The notes beneath the pieces are model-generated. The model had not been told where the DNA came from. It saw nothing but the letters and a program-made list of their open reading frames with translations, and did not search any database. Shown one piece after another: positions 12,501 to 22,298 of a DNA stretch of 60,000 bases; position 1 is the first letter of the stretch; each line of letters starts with the position of its first letter. This stretch comes from Owenia fusiformis (Eukaryota > Annelida > Polychaeta > Sabellida > Oweniidae). The stretch is from NCBI GenBank assembly GCA_903813345.2, contig CAIIXF020000009.1, forward strand, positions 27,628,740-27,688,739, in the 5' to 3' direction. Made by a program: the position numbers and the translations under genes.

Positions 12501-14612
12501 GCCACGATACTTAACAGGAAATGACGAAACAGGAAGTGACCCAAAAATTTGCATTTGTAGACATTTTTTTAACAAAGATAACAGAGTTCTGTTTTGACCT
12601 TCAGTCAATTCAACTAGTTCCACATACCATTTACAGGTCAAGGATCACAATGTTCATGGTCAGAATGACCCTAAACATGATGAAATAACCTTTTCAGCCC
12701 TTTGAAAATGTGACTGAAAAATAGCTAAAAGTAGGAGCTAGGGAAGGTCACTGAACAGAATCTTTGGAATTTTGCAGAAAATGTGCCCAATATAATGCTC
12801 TAACTGATACAATCTTTGTTTAGAAACTTGTCTGAAACAAAAATGGCGGTCATAAAATGGAAAATAGGTAGATAGGAAAATCTTTTTTTCTTTTTTTTCC
12901 TTTTCTATGAATGATATCAAATTTTCAAAGATTGTATCATGTAGAGCAATATATTGGGCACATTTTCTGAAAAATTCCTGACCTTTCCTACCTCAAACTT
13001 TTAGCTATTTTTCAGTCACATTTTCAGAGGGCTGAACGGGTATTTCATCCAGGGTCATTTTGACCATGAACATTGTGATCCTGGACCTGTAAATGGTATG
13101 TGGAACTAGTTGAATTGACTGGAGGTCAAAACAAAACTTTATTCAAAATTGCAAAATCTTTGGTCACTTCCTGTTTTGTCATTTCCTGTTAAGTATCATG
13201 GTACCTTAAACACGCCTAACTATCGCGTCACTGTACAGTGTCAAATAAGGGCGGTCCAAGATGGCGAAAACGTCACCGTACAGATGGACTGTACGGCGGA
13301 ATTTTTTTTGACGCTGTACGGTGACGCTGTACGGTGACGATATAAGATTGTATCATTTAGAGCAATATATTGGGCACATTTTCTGAAAAAAATTGGTCAC
13401 TTCCTGTTTTGTTATTTCCTGTTAAGTATCATGGCACATTAAACACGCCTAACTATCGCGTCACTGTACAGTGTCAAATAAGGGCGGTCCAAAATGGCGA
13501 AAACGTCACCGTACAGATGAACTGTACGGCGGAATTTTTTGACGCTGTACGGTGACGATGGTTAGGCGTTTTAAAGCGTAGCTTTAAACTCATTTGTTCT
13601 TAAACTGTTTCAGCTGACTGGAAATGTCCCATTTGTATTTTCAGGATGCAATTGGTATGTTGTAGTGAGTGGGGTATCCGGATTAGCCTCCATAGCGACT
13701 ATGGCATCTATCTCGATCGAAAGGTACACCGTACTTATTTTGCAGACATTTCGTAATCCGTCCATAATAACAGGAAGATTGGGGTTCGTAGCCATCCCGA
13801 TTGTGTGGACATACGCCATAGTGCTTCTGATTCCCCCGCTGTTTGGCTGGGGAAACTTCATACTGGAAGGATGGGGTTATAGCTGTACGTTTGATTATAT
13901 CAGTCAAGATGCTCAAAATAAAGGATATGTTTTAACACTCTTCGTATGTGGATTCTGTGTACCTGTGTTTATCATCGTGTTCTGTTATTCATCAATTATG
14001 AGATATGTGTTTTTCCAGAAAAGGGAACTAGAAAGCATGAATGCATTCAGACATAGTCATTTAAATAAGAAATTCTCAGAGGGCTCAAAAACTCGCAGTA
14101 TGATAGCGCGAAGGTATGAATGGCAAGTAACCAAGACAATGGTGCTGACAGTGGTTTGTTTCTCAATTGCATGGCTGCCGTACGCAATTTTGGCTCTTTA
14201 TGGCATATTTGGCAATTACAAAAACATTACTCCGTTAATCGCTACATTTCCAAGTGTATTCGCTAAGTTTTCTACGATTCTAAATCCAATTATCTACTCA
14301 TTGACGAACACACGATTCCGTCAACTGCTCCGAAAACGTCTTGAAAAGACGTGTTCAGTTTTAACGAAGAAAAGGGAATTCCAAAATATGACGTCACGGG
14401 TGGGTTTCTCCACCGCTCACTCATCCAGAGATGAAGTCGAAAGTGGACACGTTGGAAGCAGTGATGAATTTATGCCGAGATCAAGCCAAACAAATCATGT
14501 ATCACCTAAGACTACTCATCAAAGCCGTACGCCTTTGAAAATGGAACTAGGGCATAAGCTGAACATCAATTCACCGATTCCCATGCAGGAGCTTCGCGAT
14601 TTCTATTGCTAA
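3374..14612 (+). CDS. Opsin (rhodopsin-like GPCR), 3' part, two exons
   Basis: A light-sensing seven-helix receptor of the plasma or photoreceptor membrane that binds retinal. Exons 3374-3507 (TM2) and 13645-14612 (TM3 to the C-tail) join through a phase-1 intron; the split glycine codon restores the FGRTGCNWY stretch at the start of TM3. Visible hallmarks are NLAVCDL with the TM2 aspartate, the TM3 cysteine, ERY at the end of TM3, GWG...LEG...SCTFDY in loop 2 with the partner cysteine, and AKFSTILNPIIY in TM7 with the retinal-binding lysine, followed by NTRF. The residue at bovine position 113 is tyrosine and the glutamate matching E181 is present, so E181 is the likely counterion, as in invertebrate opsins. 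The first exon is missing from view: 3374 is the last base of a split codon after an AG acceptor. The clade (Gq, Go or another invertebrate group) is not settled; NTR replaces the NKQ of ciliary and HPK of Gq opsins. Confidence 0.9.
3800..4183 (+). pseudogene. Non-LTR retrotransposon reverse-transcriptase relic
   Basis: Fragments of an RT palm domain can be read in two frames. VAFDCVQYDFLIRQL matches the block holding the first catalytic aspartate, followed by FSNVIKSYMNDRRFFINMGG. After a frameshift come SILGPILFIS and then YIFADDTAF, the (F/Y)ADD box. The order and spacing fit CR1, L2 or Jockey-type LINEs. Stops and the frameshift make it dead. It lies in the opsin intron in sense orientation. 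Confidence 0.8.
4236..4439 (-). repeat. Partial copy of the CACNCCGGAAT element
   Basis: It matches, in the opposite orientation, part of the element at 36978-37487, including the word ATGTCCGCCATTTGTGACAA and the end TTCCGGTGTG. Only one terminal repeat and some internal sequence are kept, so this is a half copy. Confidence 0.7.
5005..5423. mobile_element. Foldback/MITE, TIR TCACGCGGTACTAACTTCGG, 3-bp TSD
   Basis: The 419-bp sequence is nearly one large palindrome. TCACGCGGTACTAACTTCGG at the left is mirrored by CCGAAGTTAGGACCGCGTGA at the right, and pairing continues inward for about 100 bp per arm. It is flanked on both sides by GTA. A 3-bp duplication is typical of PIF/Harbinger and some CMC elements, but there is no transposase to decide between them. 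Confidence 0.75.
6544..7551. mobile_element. Foldback element with CTCAACCCC arms (copy 1)
   Basis: The left arm is an array of CTCAACCCCAAGTCAA-type words (6574-6712). The right arm (about 7424-7530) carries the complement GGGGTTGAGTTGACTT. The outermost ends also mirror each other: CTATTTCAAATG at the left and CATTTCAAATAG at the right. The middle is AT-rich, without a transposase, and holds a smaller element at 6999-7173. No clear target duplication was found. Confidence 0.75.
6999..7173. mobile_element. Short GGCGTAGCCAG element nested in foldback
   Basis: It begins GGCGTAGCCAGGAGGGA and ends CTGGCTATGCCCC, giving inverted ends of about 15 bp. Related ends occur at 2895-3056, at 22871-23155 and in the GGCCCGTAGCCAG elements near 27143. 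It sits between the arms of the CTCAACCCC foldback, so it inserted there before the 3 kb duplication. Confidence 0.6.
9195..12224 (+). repeat. 3.0 kb tandem duplication in opsin intron, unit 2
   Basis: Direct repeat of unit 1, offset by 3018 bp at its start and 3034 bp at its end; most of the difference is extra repeat words in the GGGGTTGAG array. The junction has three extra bases (ATA) after AACTAG. The near identity points to a recent event or to ongoing gene conversion. Confidence 0.95.
9562..10585. mobile_element. Foldback element with CTCAACCCC arms (copy 2)
   Basis: Second copy, carried along in unit 2 of the tandem duplication. Its right arm has additional GGGGTTGAG words compared with copy 1, showing that the array changes length faster than the surrounding sequence. 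A second copy of the small GGCGTAGCCAG element lies at 10018-10192. Confidence 0.75.
12498..13205. mobile_element. TTAA-flanked foldback, TIR GGTGCCACGATACTTAACAG
   Basis: The body is flanked by TTAA at 12494-12497 and 13206-13209. The left end GGTGCCACGATACTTAACAG is mirrored by a right end that reads GGTACCATGATACTTAACAG on the other strand. Pairing runs for roughly 320 bp per arm, around a spacer near 12850-12920. TTAA duplications are typical of piggyBac and Kolobok; no transposase is present. Confidence 0.8.
13210..13345. mobile_element. Small TTAA-type element, ACACGCCTAAC ends, copy 1
   Basis: It follows directly on the TTAA that ends the previous foldback. It begins ACACGCCTAACTATCGCG and contains GTACAG/CTGTAC words and two CTGTACGGTGACG repeats. 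Its right end is lost where the next repeat fragment begins. The copy at 13443 shows the complete form. Confidence 0.6.
13346..13438. repeat. Truncated right end of the GGTGCCACGATAC foldback
   Basis: The fragment repeats the spacer-side sequence seen at about 12931-12975 and the terminal GTCACTTCCTGTTTTG...GTATCATGG end, with the part between them deleted. It ends at TTAA (13439-13442). With the following small element it forms a second, shortened copy of the arrangement at 12930-13345, which suggests a local tandem duplication. Confidence 0.7.
13443..13570. mobile_element. Small TTAA-type element, ACACGCCTAAC ends, copy 2
   Basis: A 128-bp element between TTAA at 13439-13442 and TTAA at 13571-13574. 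The left end ACACGCCTAACTATCG pairs with the right end CGATGGTTAGGCGTT. It ends only about 70 bp before the opsin terminal exon, so the branch point and polypyrimidine region of that exon lie in the narrow gap after it. Confidence 0.75.
13645..14612 (+). CDS. Opsin terminal exon (TM3 to C-terminus)
   Basis: The acceptor TTGTATTTTCAG ends at 13644. The exon completes the split glycine codon and runs through TM3-TM7 to a TAA stop at 14610-14612. The cytoplasmic tail after NPIIY is about 90 residues and is rich in Ser, Thr, Lys and Arg, giving possible kinase sites. The third loop between TM5 and TM6 is long and basic (SHLNKKFSEGSKTRSMIARR). Confidence 0.93.
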
Positions 14613-14629
14613 GTGTTTTTTCAAGATTA

Positions 14630-14635
14630 AATAAA
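14630..14635 (+). terminator. Candidate polyadenylation signal of the opsin
   Basis: AATAAA starts 18 bases after the opsin stop codon. That is close to the stop, so a very short 3' UTR or a later signal are both possible. Confidence 0.4.
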
Positions 14636-17628
14636 AAATAGTCAGGCTCAGTACGTAACTGCGACAAAATTTGAAAAGAATTGCACATCTTTGATTTGCA
14701 AGGTGGTTATTAAGATGATAATACTCCCCCTAACGTATTTATGCACAAAAATCAGAAAAAATGAAGATGGCGAGAGGGATCGGAATACAGAAAAATTAAG
14801 CCATACAGTAGATACAGCAGACTTGATATAAGGAAAATGTATTCGGAAATAGGATCATCAACACATGGAACAATCTTCCCCAATCCGTACAGATCTAGAT
14901 ATAAATCGATTCAAGAATGGAATTGATAAACATGACCTGATCGTGATAAGACACACAACTAGCCCATGTCGAGTGAGCACTTAAACAACGCCCCCCCCCC
15001 GCCCTTTAATATGACATGAAAACAATATTAATATATAAAAAGATCTGGATCATGCAGGACTATCCTTCTTTCCAGAATAATAGATATTGATATAGATTTT
15101 GAGTAGATCTCGAATCCATTCTCAACAAAGCGTTCACGAATTAAGTATTCGAAAATTTTGAGTTCGAGGAGATAGAAGTACATGTACGTTAAGGTGTACT
15201 GCAGGTCCTTAACAGATTCCTTTGGAAACACTATATGGAGCATGGTTTTCTTATTTACTCACTGACACATGCCAATGAATGTTACATAAAGAAATATTTC
15301 CGTTCTAAATTATTTAGTTACGAGTGTTATCGGCAGGTGCTATTTTTGTAATTGAAAAACAAAACAATATTTTGCATTTATAAATTGATAAGTTTTTAGG
15401 AGTACAATATAGTAATAAATGTTAACAATTTAAATTACAACATGATGTTCTCATTAGTATTTACAGTATAAATGTTAACAATTTAAGTTATTAATAATGT
15501 TCTCATTAGTGATTTCATGACAAACAGACAGTAATTGGCTCAATGTTCACGACTTTTGAATATGAGTCAACAATGATGTATGGTTACAATTCCAAATGTC
15601 AGTGTGTACGTGAACTCATATTTTTCATACCCTTTGCATTCGTTTGACTTCACTTCTTAAAAGAGAGCTTCGTCTTTATCTAGACTCTGCACGCAGGGTA
15701 TATTTTTCACAACATAGTCCATCATGATGACGGATCAAAAAACTACATGTTTCGTTCCTTTCAAGTTCAATGAGATTATTATGATTTTAATTCAAGAGAT
15801 ATAAATTCCGGCTATTCATTCAACTACCCGCTATTATTTTGATTGCCAGGGAGCACTTTGGATGAGATTTCTTGAAAAATAATTTCATGCATTTCTATTG
15901 CTTACTTGCGCCTCATCTAAAATAATGGGCAAATCCGATGCCATAATTATAATGAAACATTAGACCCGACAAGCTAGATGATAAACCATTTCTAGCATTG
16001 ATGATTTGATATAGTTGATATGTGAGATGGCGTGTTCAGCAGTTAAAAGGAAGACATGATGTAAACATAAAAAGATGTGACCTAAATATAATTTCGTGAC
16101 CATAATATTTGGCTTTCAAAAATCGAGTTGGAACTTACTGAGGTTGTTGGTGATAACCGAAAACGTCAATCACATCAAAATATCTGAATGGCGTCAAAGT
16201 ATTTATTTCCTCATAGGATATAAAAAATTTAGATGCTGGTAATGAATATTTCTGAAGTTATGGTTGATATGGTAACCTCAATAACGCTATAGCCATCTTT
16301 TGAACAAATGATCGAAACCCCATTACAAGGTAACGTAATTCTACAAATGTCTGTTTTAACAATAACTGCTGTTAATATCCTCTTCTCATAAGTGTGAAAT
16401 CATTATAAATCCTGTATACAGAAAACATGAACGCCGCGTGATACATTAGACAAGTGATAAACACATAAGTTGCTTTCAGTTAAATATGTAGGTATCAGGA
16501 CAGAAGGATATTGGGGCTTTCTCCATACTTCCCAGAAAATGCCCCTTGGACTTTGTTTGGACCCCTGTTTGGACTTGGACCGGCCCTAAAGAGGGGGATC
16601 CGAGTGTCTCATATTTAAGAACATTTGTTGAAACCAAGAATGCTGTTGATACCTCACTAGTACTGAAAAGGTGTGTACAGACAGTGGATGGATACCAGGG
16701 TGTTTTAATGTAGTGTATTAATGCCGAAGGACAATATTTTGTAAAAAGTAAAAATTGGCCCACTTGTGTTTACTCCATGTCATGAAAACATAAATCAAGG
16801 CCATATGTTAATATTCAAAAATAGCTCATTTAAATGTCACAAGAAAAAACACTTTTTGTGGTTGGTTCATGATGAAAAAAACAAATAACATACATCATTT
16901 GAAGTACGGTCGGGTATACAGGCACATGCGGAAATTCAGAAATCCTGGCCATATCGTTCATGATTGCTTCACCAACATGGAACAGAACATCAAAATTATC
17001 ATTTACATGTTTGCTGATATAGGAATATTTGAAATAATAGACCAAAAGTTTACTTCAATTGTGGCACCATTCTCATCAGATATTCATACACGCAGTAACC
17101 GAACCTGACTGAAAAAGTTAGCATAATTTATAAAAAAATGGTCTAAAAGCTTTATTTTTTAAATGAGTTATTCTATTTTTGCAAAACTCATTCGACAGAC
17201 CAATTCTAAATATAAAAATACAGTAAGTGTTTGTATATCTTTGATATTCAGTATGGTGTGTAGTGATACAATTGAAGCACAATTGTTCAGGGCTACCAAA
17301 GTGTTCGGACTCTTGCCCAACTATTCTAATCCGAGATCACTTATTTTATCAGATCTGGAAATGCACAAGGGAGGGTGTCTAGAAATATGCTGAAAACGCT
17401 GGCCTCGAACTGTTGGACCATCTTGGAGAATTTGCAAAGTTCAGTTTTCAAAATGTATGCCCGTTTTCCAAAAATGATTCATATTTCTGAAATTGAGGTC
17501 CAACCTGATATATGACATTCTATTGCAATATTTTGCTGTATAATACATTGCTCCTTGAGAGTGTTCCATTATGCAAAGGTCGAACATTCGGGAATGTGAC
17601 ATCCTTCAACTAGTACCCTGCTAGTATA
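14636..17628. other. Intergenic, nothing recognised
   Basis: AT-rich sequence with a poly-C run near 14991-15000. I see no exon, terminal repeat or tandem array that can be defended. Confidence 0.5.
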
Positions 17629-17630
17629 TA

Positions 17631-18634
17631 CAGGGTGTGCCAAACGATTTTGCAACTTTTTTAAAAGGCTAGAAAAGTATCATAACATGCATTAAGGTAT
17701 TGGCATAAAAAATTATTTACAGAAACTTAAGGATAGGCATATTTTACCATTCGAATATTAAAGCTAAAACTGACTTCAAATTTTTTTGTCAGATCTTTGA
17801 ATATCAATGGTCAATTGTTCCTGTGTTCGAGATCTACCTTGAGTTTTTTTTCTAGAAAATGTGTCAGTATCTACTCACTTTGGTATTATGTTATGCTGTA
17901 TCTTCGTATTAATTATTTATTAAACAAATGTTCTATACATCCGCCCTTCACCTTCACTATCGTTCCCCGCCATCGGGCAAAGTCAATTAGATATATCTGA
18001 AGGAGAATAGCCCTCGATTCATTAGTCCTGATGAAAGGCCACCCAATACCAGATGTCAACCACTGTGACTATCACACACGGGGACACCTGGAGCAGCTTA
18101 TTGCAGTTAATTGTATCCCCCATAAACTATTGATCAACTAAAAGAAGTTCTGCAGAAGTGGAGAGAACTACAAGAATTGCTGGATCACGCCAATGACCAG
18201 TTTCATTCTTGTCTCTGTGCAATAGTGAAGGGTGAAAGGCGGATGGAACATTTGTTTGATAAATGATCAATAGATACAGTACAACATAATACCATAGTGA
18301 CTAGATACTGATATAAACCTGTACTAGACATTGGTCAAACAGTTATCCAAGATTGTAGCAGATTTAGTTAACATATAATGAATGTGTTATTGTTGATCAC
18401 ATAAAATCATAGAGAGTCACATTTTCTAGGAGAAACGGTCAATCTCGGACACATGAACAATTGACCATTGATATTCAAAGATCTGACAAAACAAAAATCG
18501 AAGTCAGTTTTAGCTTAAGTATTTGAATGGTAAAATATGCCTATGTTTCTGTAAACAATTTTTATGCCAATCCCTTATTGCTATGATACTTTTCTAGCGT
18601 TTTAAAAAAGTTGCAAACTTTTTGAAACACCCTG
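17631..18634. mobile_element. Mariner/Tc-like foldback, TIR CAGGGTGT..CAAA, TA TSD
   Basis: It begins CAGGGTGTGCCAAACG and ends TTTGAAACACCCTG, with TA on both sides. The arms pair almost along the whole 1 kb, for example AGATCTTTGAATATCAATGG near 17791 and its complement near 18465. CAGGG ends with TA duplications are typical of Tc1/mariner-type non-autonomous elements. No transposase frame is present. Confidence 0.85.
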
Positions 18635-18636
18635 TA

Positions 18637-19285
18637 GGATGTATTTTTACACGAGGCAACAAGTTGGTCGTTAACTCAATTACAACAGTCATTTCTTGAA
18701 GAAACATTACATGGGATGACAATTTGGAAATCAACGTGTGAGTCCATTTAATAAAACAAGTAAACCTAGAATACTTTGGTCAGAGTCGGAATACTTTAGC
18801 AGCCTGGAACACTTGGAGCTCCACGTACGTGACTCCTTACACTTATGGAATCTCGGGCATTTAACATGTTTGACAGTTTACATAAATAACAAATTACGCC
18901 TTGCTTTCCTTTTATTTGTAATAATTCTAAGAAAAATTCCAAACAGGTCGAGCTGTAATAATGTTTAGATATTATTAACAGAATTCGAGTTCCAGTTTAC
19001 CATTATATATTGCAACCATTGTGGGGTCCACAGCTAGTAATACCCTTTGGAATACCAAAGCGTTAGATAAAGTGAGACTCTGATAAATCAGAATGCGTTG
19101 CAACCAATTGTTATGTCATCACGTAATACAAGAATAGCTTGTAGTTATCCATGTAATTAATATGCATGCAATGATGTGTTAAACAGCAATCAAGGATGAT
19201 GTGACGATGTTTTCCCGAGGGCTAACAATGACTGCCATACACATGCAGGGTGGGCCGAACATACAAATACATATTTCAAATTATG
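18637..19285. other. Intergenic, nothing recognised
   Basis: AT-rich sequence without a supported feature. Confidence 0.4.
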
Positions 19286-19295
19286 CAGAATATAC

Positions 19296-19760
19296 TATTC
19301 TTCATTATCCTACCGAACGAGGTTCGAGGGGGATATAGGAAAGCCGTCCATCTGTCCGTTCGTTCGTCCGTCTCCGCAAAAGGGTAAACTAAGAAGACAG
19401 ACCAACATAAGAACATCAGTAAGGGGAAGGGGAGAGTTTTCCGGCCGGATCAAAACGTTTAACCCACTTACGCGCAGTCTCAAGTCTGTGGACACTGAAG
19501 AAAGATAACATCACAATCAAATCAAGACAAAGAAAGATTAAGACAATGAATGAAGAAAAACTAATGCAGCAACAACAAATGACGCCCGTTCATCCGTCTG
19601 TCCGGTTGACGGATTTGATTCAAATTTTATAGGCTTATACCTTATGGGTGAAGCAGGACCTACTAGTATTTGGAAGTTAGAATAAAGCAATGTCGTTGAA
19701 TCCCAAAATATTGAGAATTTAATTATCATGAACATGATTCATACTTTAATCTATTCATTC
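19296..19760. repeat. Dispersed repeat (CCTACCGAACGAGGTTCGAG)
   Basis: It opens with TATCCTACCGAACGAGGTTCGAGG and a run of GTCCGTTCGTTCGTCCGTC words. Related openings (TTATCCCAATGAACGAAG followed by GTCCATCC words) occur twice in NTAN1 introns at 43693 and 44570, so this belongs to a dispersed family of unknown class. Confidence 0.5.
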
Positions 19761-19799
19761 ATTCATCTTTTCAGTACTTTTTAAAAAGGTATTTTTCCA

Positions 19800-20140
19800 G
19801 ATTCGAATTTCTGAGAAATTGTAGATGATTTTGAAAAATAATTAAGCCAATTCCAAGCAAGAGGAAAAAATAGTTTTTTGACCTTTTTTTTACCTTGAGA
19901 AGGTGATTGAAGGTCAAATCTCAAATCTATAGTCAGACTTTTAACTTCTGAGAACTCGTAGATGATTTTGAAGAAAACATTTAATGAAGCAAGTTGAAAA
20001 AATACCTTTTGACCTTTTTTAATCTAAATACCTTATTTACCTTTTTAACGTTGAGAAGGTGATTGAAGGTAAAATCTCAAATCTAAAGTAGATTTGAATT
20101 TCTGAGAAGTTGTAGATGGTTTAGAAAAAAATTGGTCAAT
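19800..20140 (+). repeat. Three tandem ~140-bp units (GAGAAGGTGATTGAAGGTCAA)
   Basis: Each unit has the order ATTTCTGAGAA, GTAGATGATTTTGAA, TTTTTGACCTTTTTT and GAGAAGGTGATTGAAGG. Units begin near 19800, 19935 and 20088. Inverted, diverged units of the same type occur at about 46060-46340 inside an NTAN1 intron, so the unit is a mobile or dispersed satellite. Confidence 0.75.
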
Positions 20141-20396
20141 TCTGACTCAGTTCTGGTAGGTACCCTAATGGGTATGGATTTGGGAGAAAGATAAGCGTAG
20201 CGTACAGTAGATCCCCAGTAGACCAAATTCAATAAAAGACAAGTCTCGGTTTGGAGAACGAAGTTCATCAGTCTACTGCACTAATATTTTTTATGAAATC
20301 CCCAAATTGATAGAAAATAACTTTTTATGCGAATTCCATTCAGTGCCATAATAAAGGAATGAACATTCGAACGACCTAATCATTACACTAGGATCG

Positions 20397-20626
20397 ATGG
20401 CCTTTAAATGTTCAAAGTGCAATAAGATATTTTGTCACGAAAAATCTATTGCAACATGTGAAATTAAAGCACACGACAGTATCCGCATGTTCAAAAATAA
20501 CAATGGCTTCCTATTTTGTGGTTCAGGTAAACATAGGCTAACATTCCATACATGCATCTTTCAGTTTTGTAAAATAGTGCATGAATTTAGAGTCAATTTA
20601 CCTACATTATTGGTTGAATCAGAGAC
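20397..20626 (+). other. Open frame with Cys/His pairs, possible gene remnant
   Basis: An open frame from ATG reads FKCSKCNKIFCHEKS near its start and continues with several cysteines and histidines that look like a degenerate zinc finger. The frame then runs into the inverted-repeat element that begins at 20632, so its C-terminal third is transposon sequence. I recognise no family. It may be an exon remnant cut by the insertion or chance; I lean to chance or relic. Confidence 0.2.
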
Positions 20627-20984
20627 TATTAGAGAGATTTCGCACATAAGTGAAAGTACAACTTATACGTATAGTTTAAAGGGTCATGTCAAACTATTAT
20701 ATTTACTAAAATCAATTTTAAATTGTACTTAATGGAACATAACTATTCCCGTTATAGAAAAGCACCATCAACTAGAGACTATAAATGCACTGTCACCTGC
20801 ACGTGTAGATTATGCACATTATAATTAAATTCTTGCTTCCGTGCCCTTGTAGTTGTAGTGTATTATAAACTCGATCCTTTAAAGTGAGTCATGATTCTTT
20901 AAAGTGAGTCATTACATAAACAAGTTGATTATTTCATTGTTTCATGATCAGTATAAGTTCAATGAACTTACCAAACGGTATATA

Positions 20985-22042
20985 CAAGGGGCGATCCATA
21001 TATTCTGATGAAAATGCTCTCATTTTGTGATTATTTCACATATCCCTCTCATTTTTTCAGAAAATGTAGATTATGTAATTACACATACAATGCTAAAATA
21101 TTATAGCTAGACTATATCTTAAATTATCAATGAGATAAGGCTGCCACGGTAACCTGTATTAAGGGTAGGCAGGTCAATTTAATTATAACATAAAAATATC
21201 AAAATAACTTGTTATTTTAATTATTTTAAAGCATGCGGAAATCATGCATTTTTTCTAAAAGAATTTGGTATTGTTACTCGTTGTTTGTTGCTAAACAAAT
21301 GTTTATATGTGCTCACTATAACACCACAACAAATCACAATAGCATTGTAGGACAGAATGGGCCAATTGACATTACATGTTATGAGACACACCAAAAATCA
21401 AATTGTCAGATTATGTTAATGTGGCTGATGCAGAGTGTCACATTAACGGATACATTAAGGAATACCATTAGATTTGATTTTCTTTCAAGAATAAGTAAGA
21501 GGACACTGTCAGAGACATACATGGACTCATAAAGTGCATGGGCAAGGTTTTATATATGCATAAAGAATATATAAGTAGTATTGTAAAGAGGAAAGCATGG
21601 TCACTGTTGAAGATCATCCGCAATCTGACTGCAAGAAGAGCTTGCGGACAGAGAATAACACTACGATAAATTGAGATGTTACTTATGAAAAGATAGCTAT
21701 CCCACTGTATAAATTATCAAACAAGGGCAACAGGGGTATGGAAGTGATCAATGAATAGTTGGCAATGACTGGAAGATGCGTTTGGTCTGCTTAAAATAGG
21801 TACCGAGGAATGATTAAATTAACATAGTTATCTATTTTAGACGTTATAATTTAACTGACCTGCCTACCCAAAATACAGGTTACCACGGCAACCTTATTTC
21901 AAAATTAATTTAAGATACAGCTAAAATATTTTAGCATCGTATGTGTAATTACATAATATACATGTTCTGAAAAAATGAAAGGGATATGTGAAAAAATCAC
22001 AAAGTGAGAGCATTTTTATCAGAATATATGGATCGCCCCTTG
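20985..22042. mobile_element. CAAGGGGCGATCC foldback, TA TSD, nested in copy A
   Basis: Ends CAAGGGGCGATCCATATATT and its mirror, with pairing extending about 190 bp inward, including GGTAACCTGTATT near 21145 and its complement near 21875. The two intact relatives (22663 and 39917) read CGGTATATTTACG at this site, so the insertion point and TA duplication can be read directly. The interior has no recognised gene. Confidence 0.85.
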
Positions 22043-22298
22043 TATTTACGTAGATGATAACGTATACAGTTGGATCTCCGTATAAAGATTTGCCTACATG
22101 TGTGTGGAACAATTGACCGCAAGCATTTTTTAAAATTAATTGGCTGAGTGGGAACAGTATCCAATCAAATACTTTAACCATCAATTTGAAACACCAATCA
22201 AACCAGTAGGTTCTAGCAATTCCTGGAAACGACCCATTCAGTAGCTCAACATATGACATACAGGGTGTTTCATAACGAGCATCTCCAAAAAGTCAATA

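Larger units (their letters stand above)
3508..13644 (+). other. Opsin intron (10.1 kb, phase 1)
   Basis: GTAGGT at the 5' end and TTTTCAG at the 3' end. Most of its length is repeats: an RT relic, a partial DNA element, a 419-bp foldback, two copies of a 3.0 kb unit and a cluster of TTAA-flanked elements just before the acceptor. I recognise no further opsin exon inside it, and the flanking exon phases already fit together. Confidence 0.85.
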
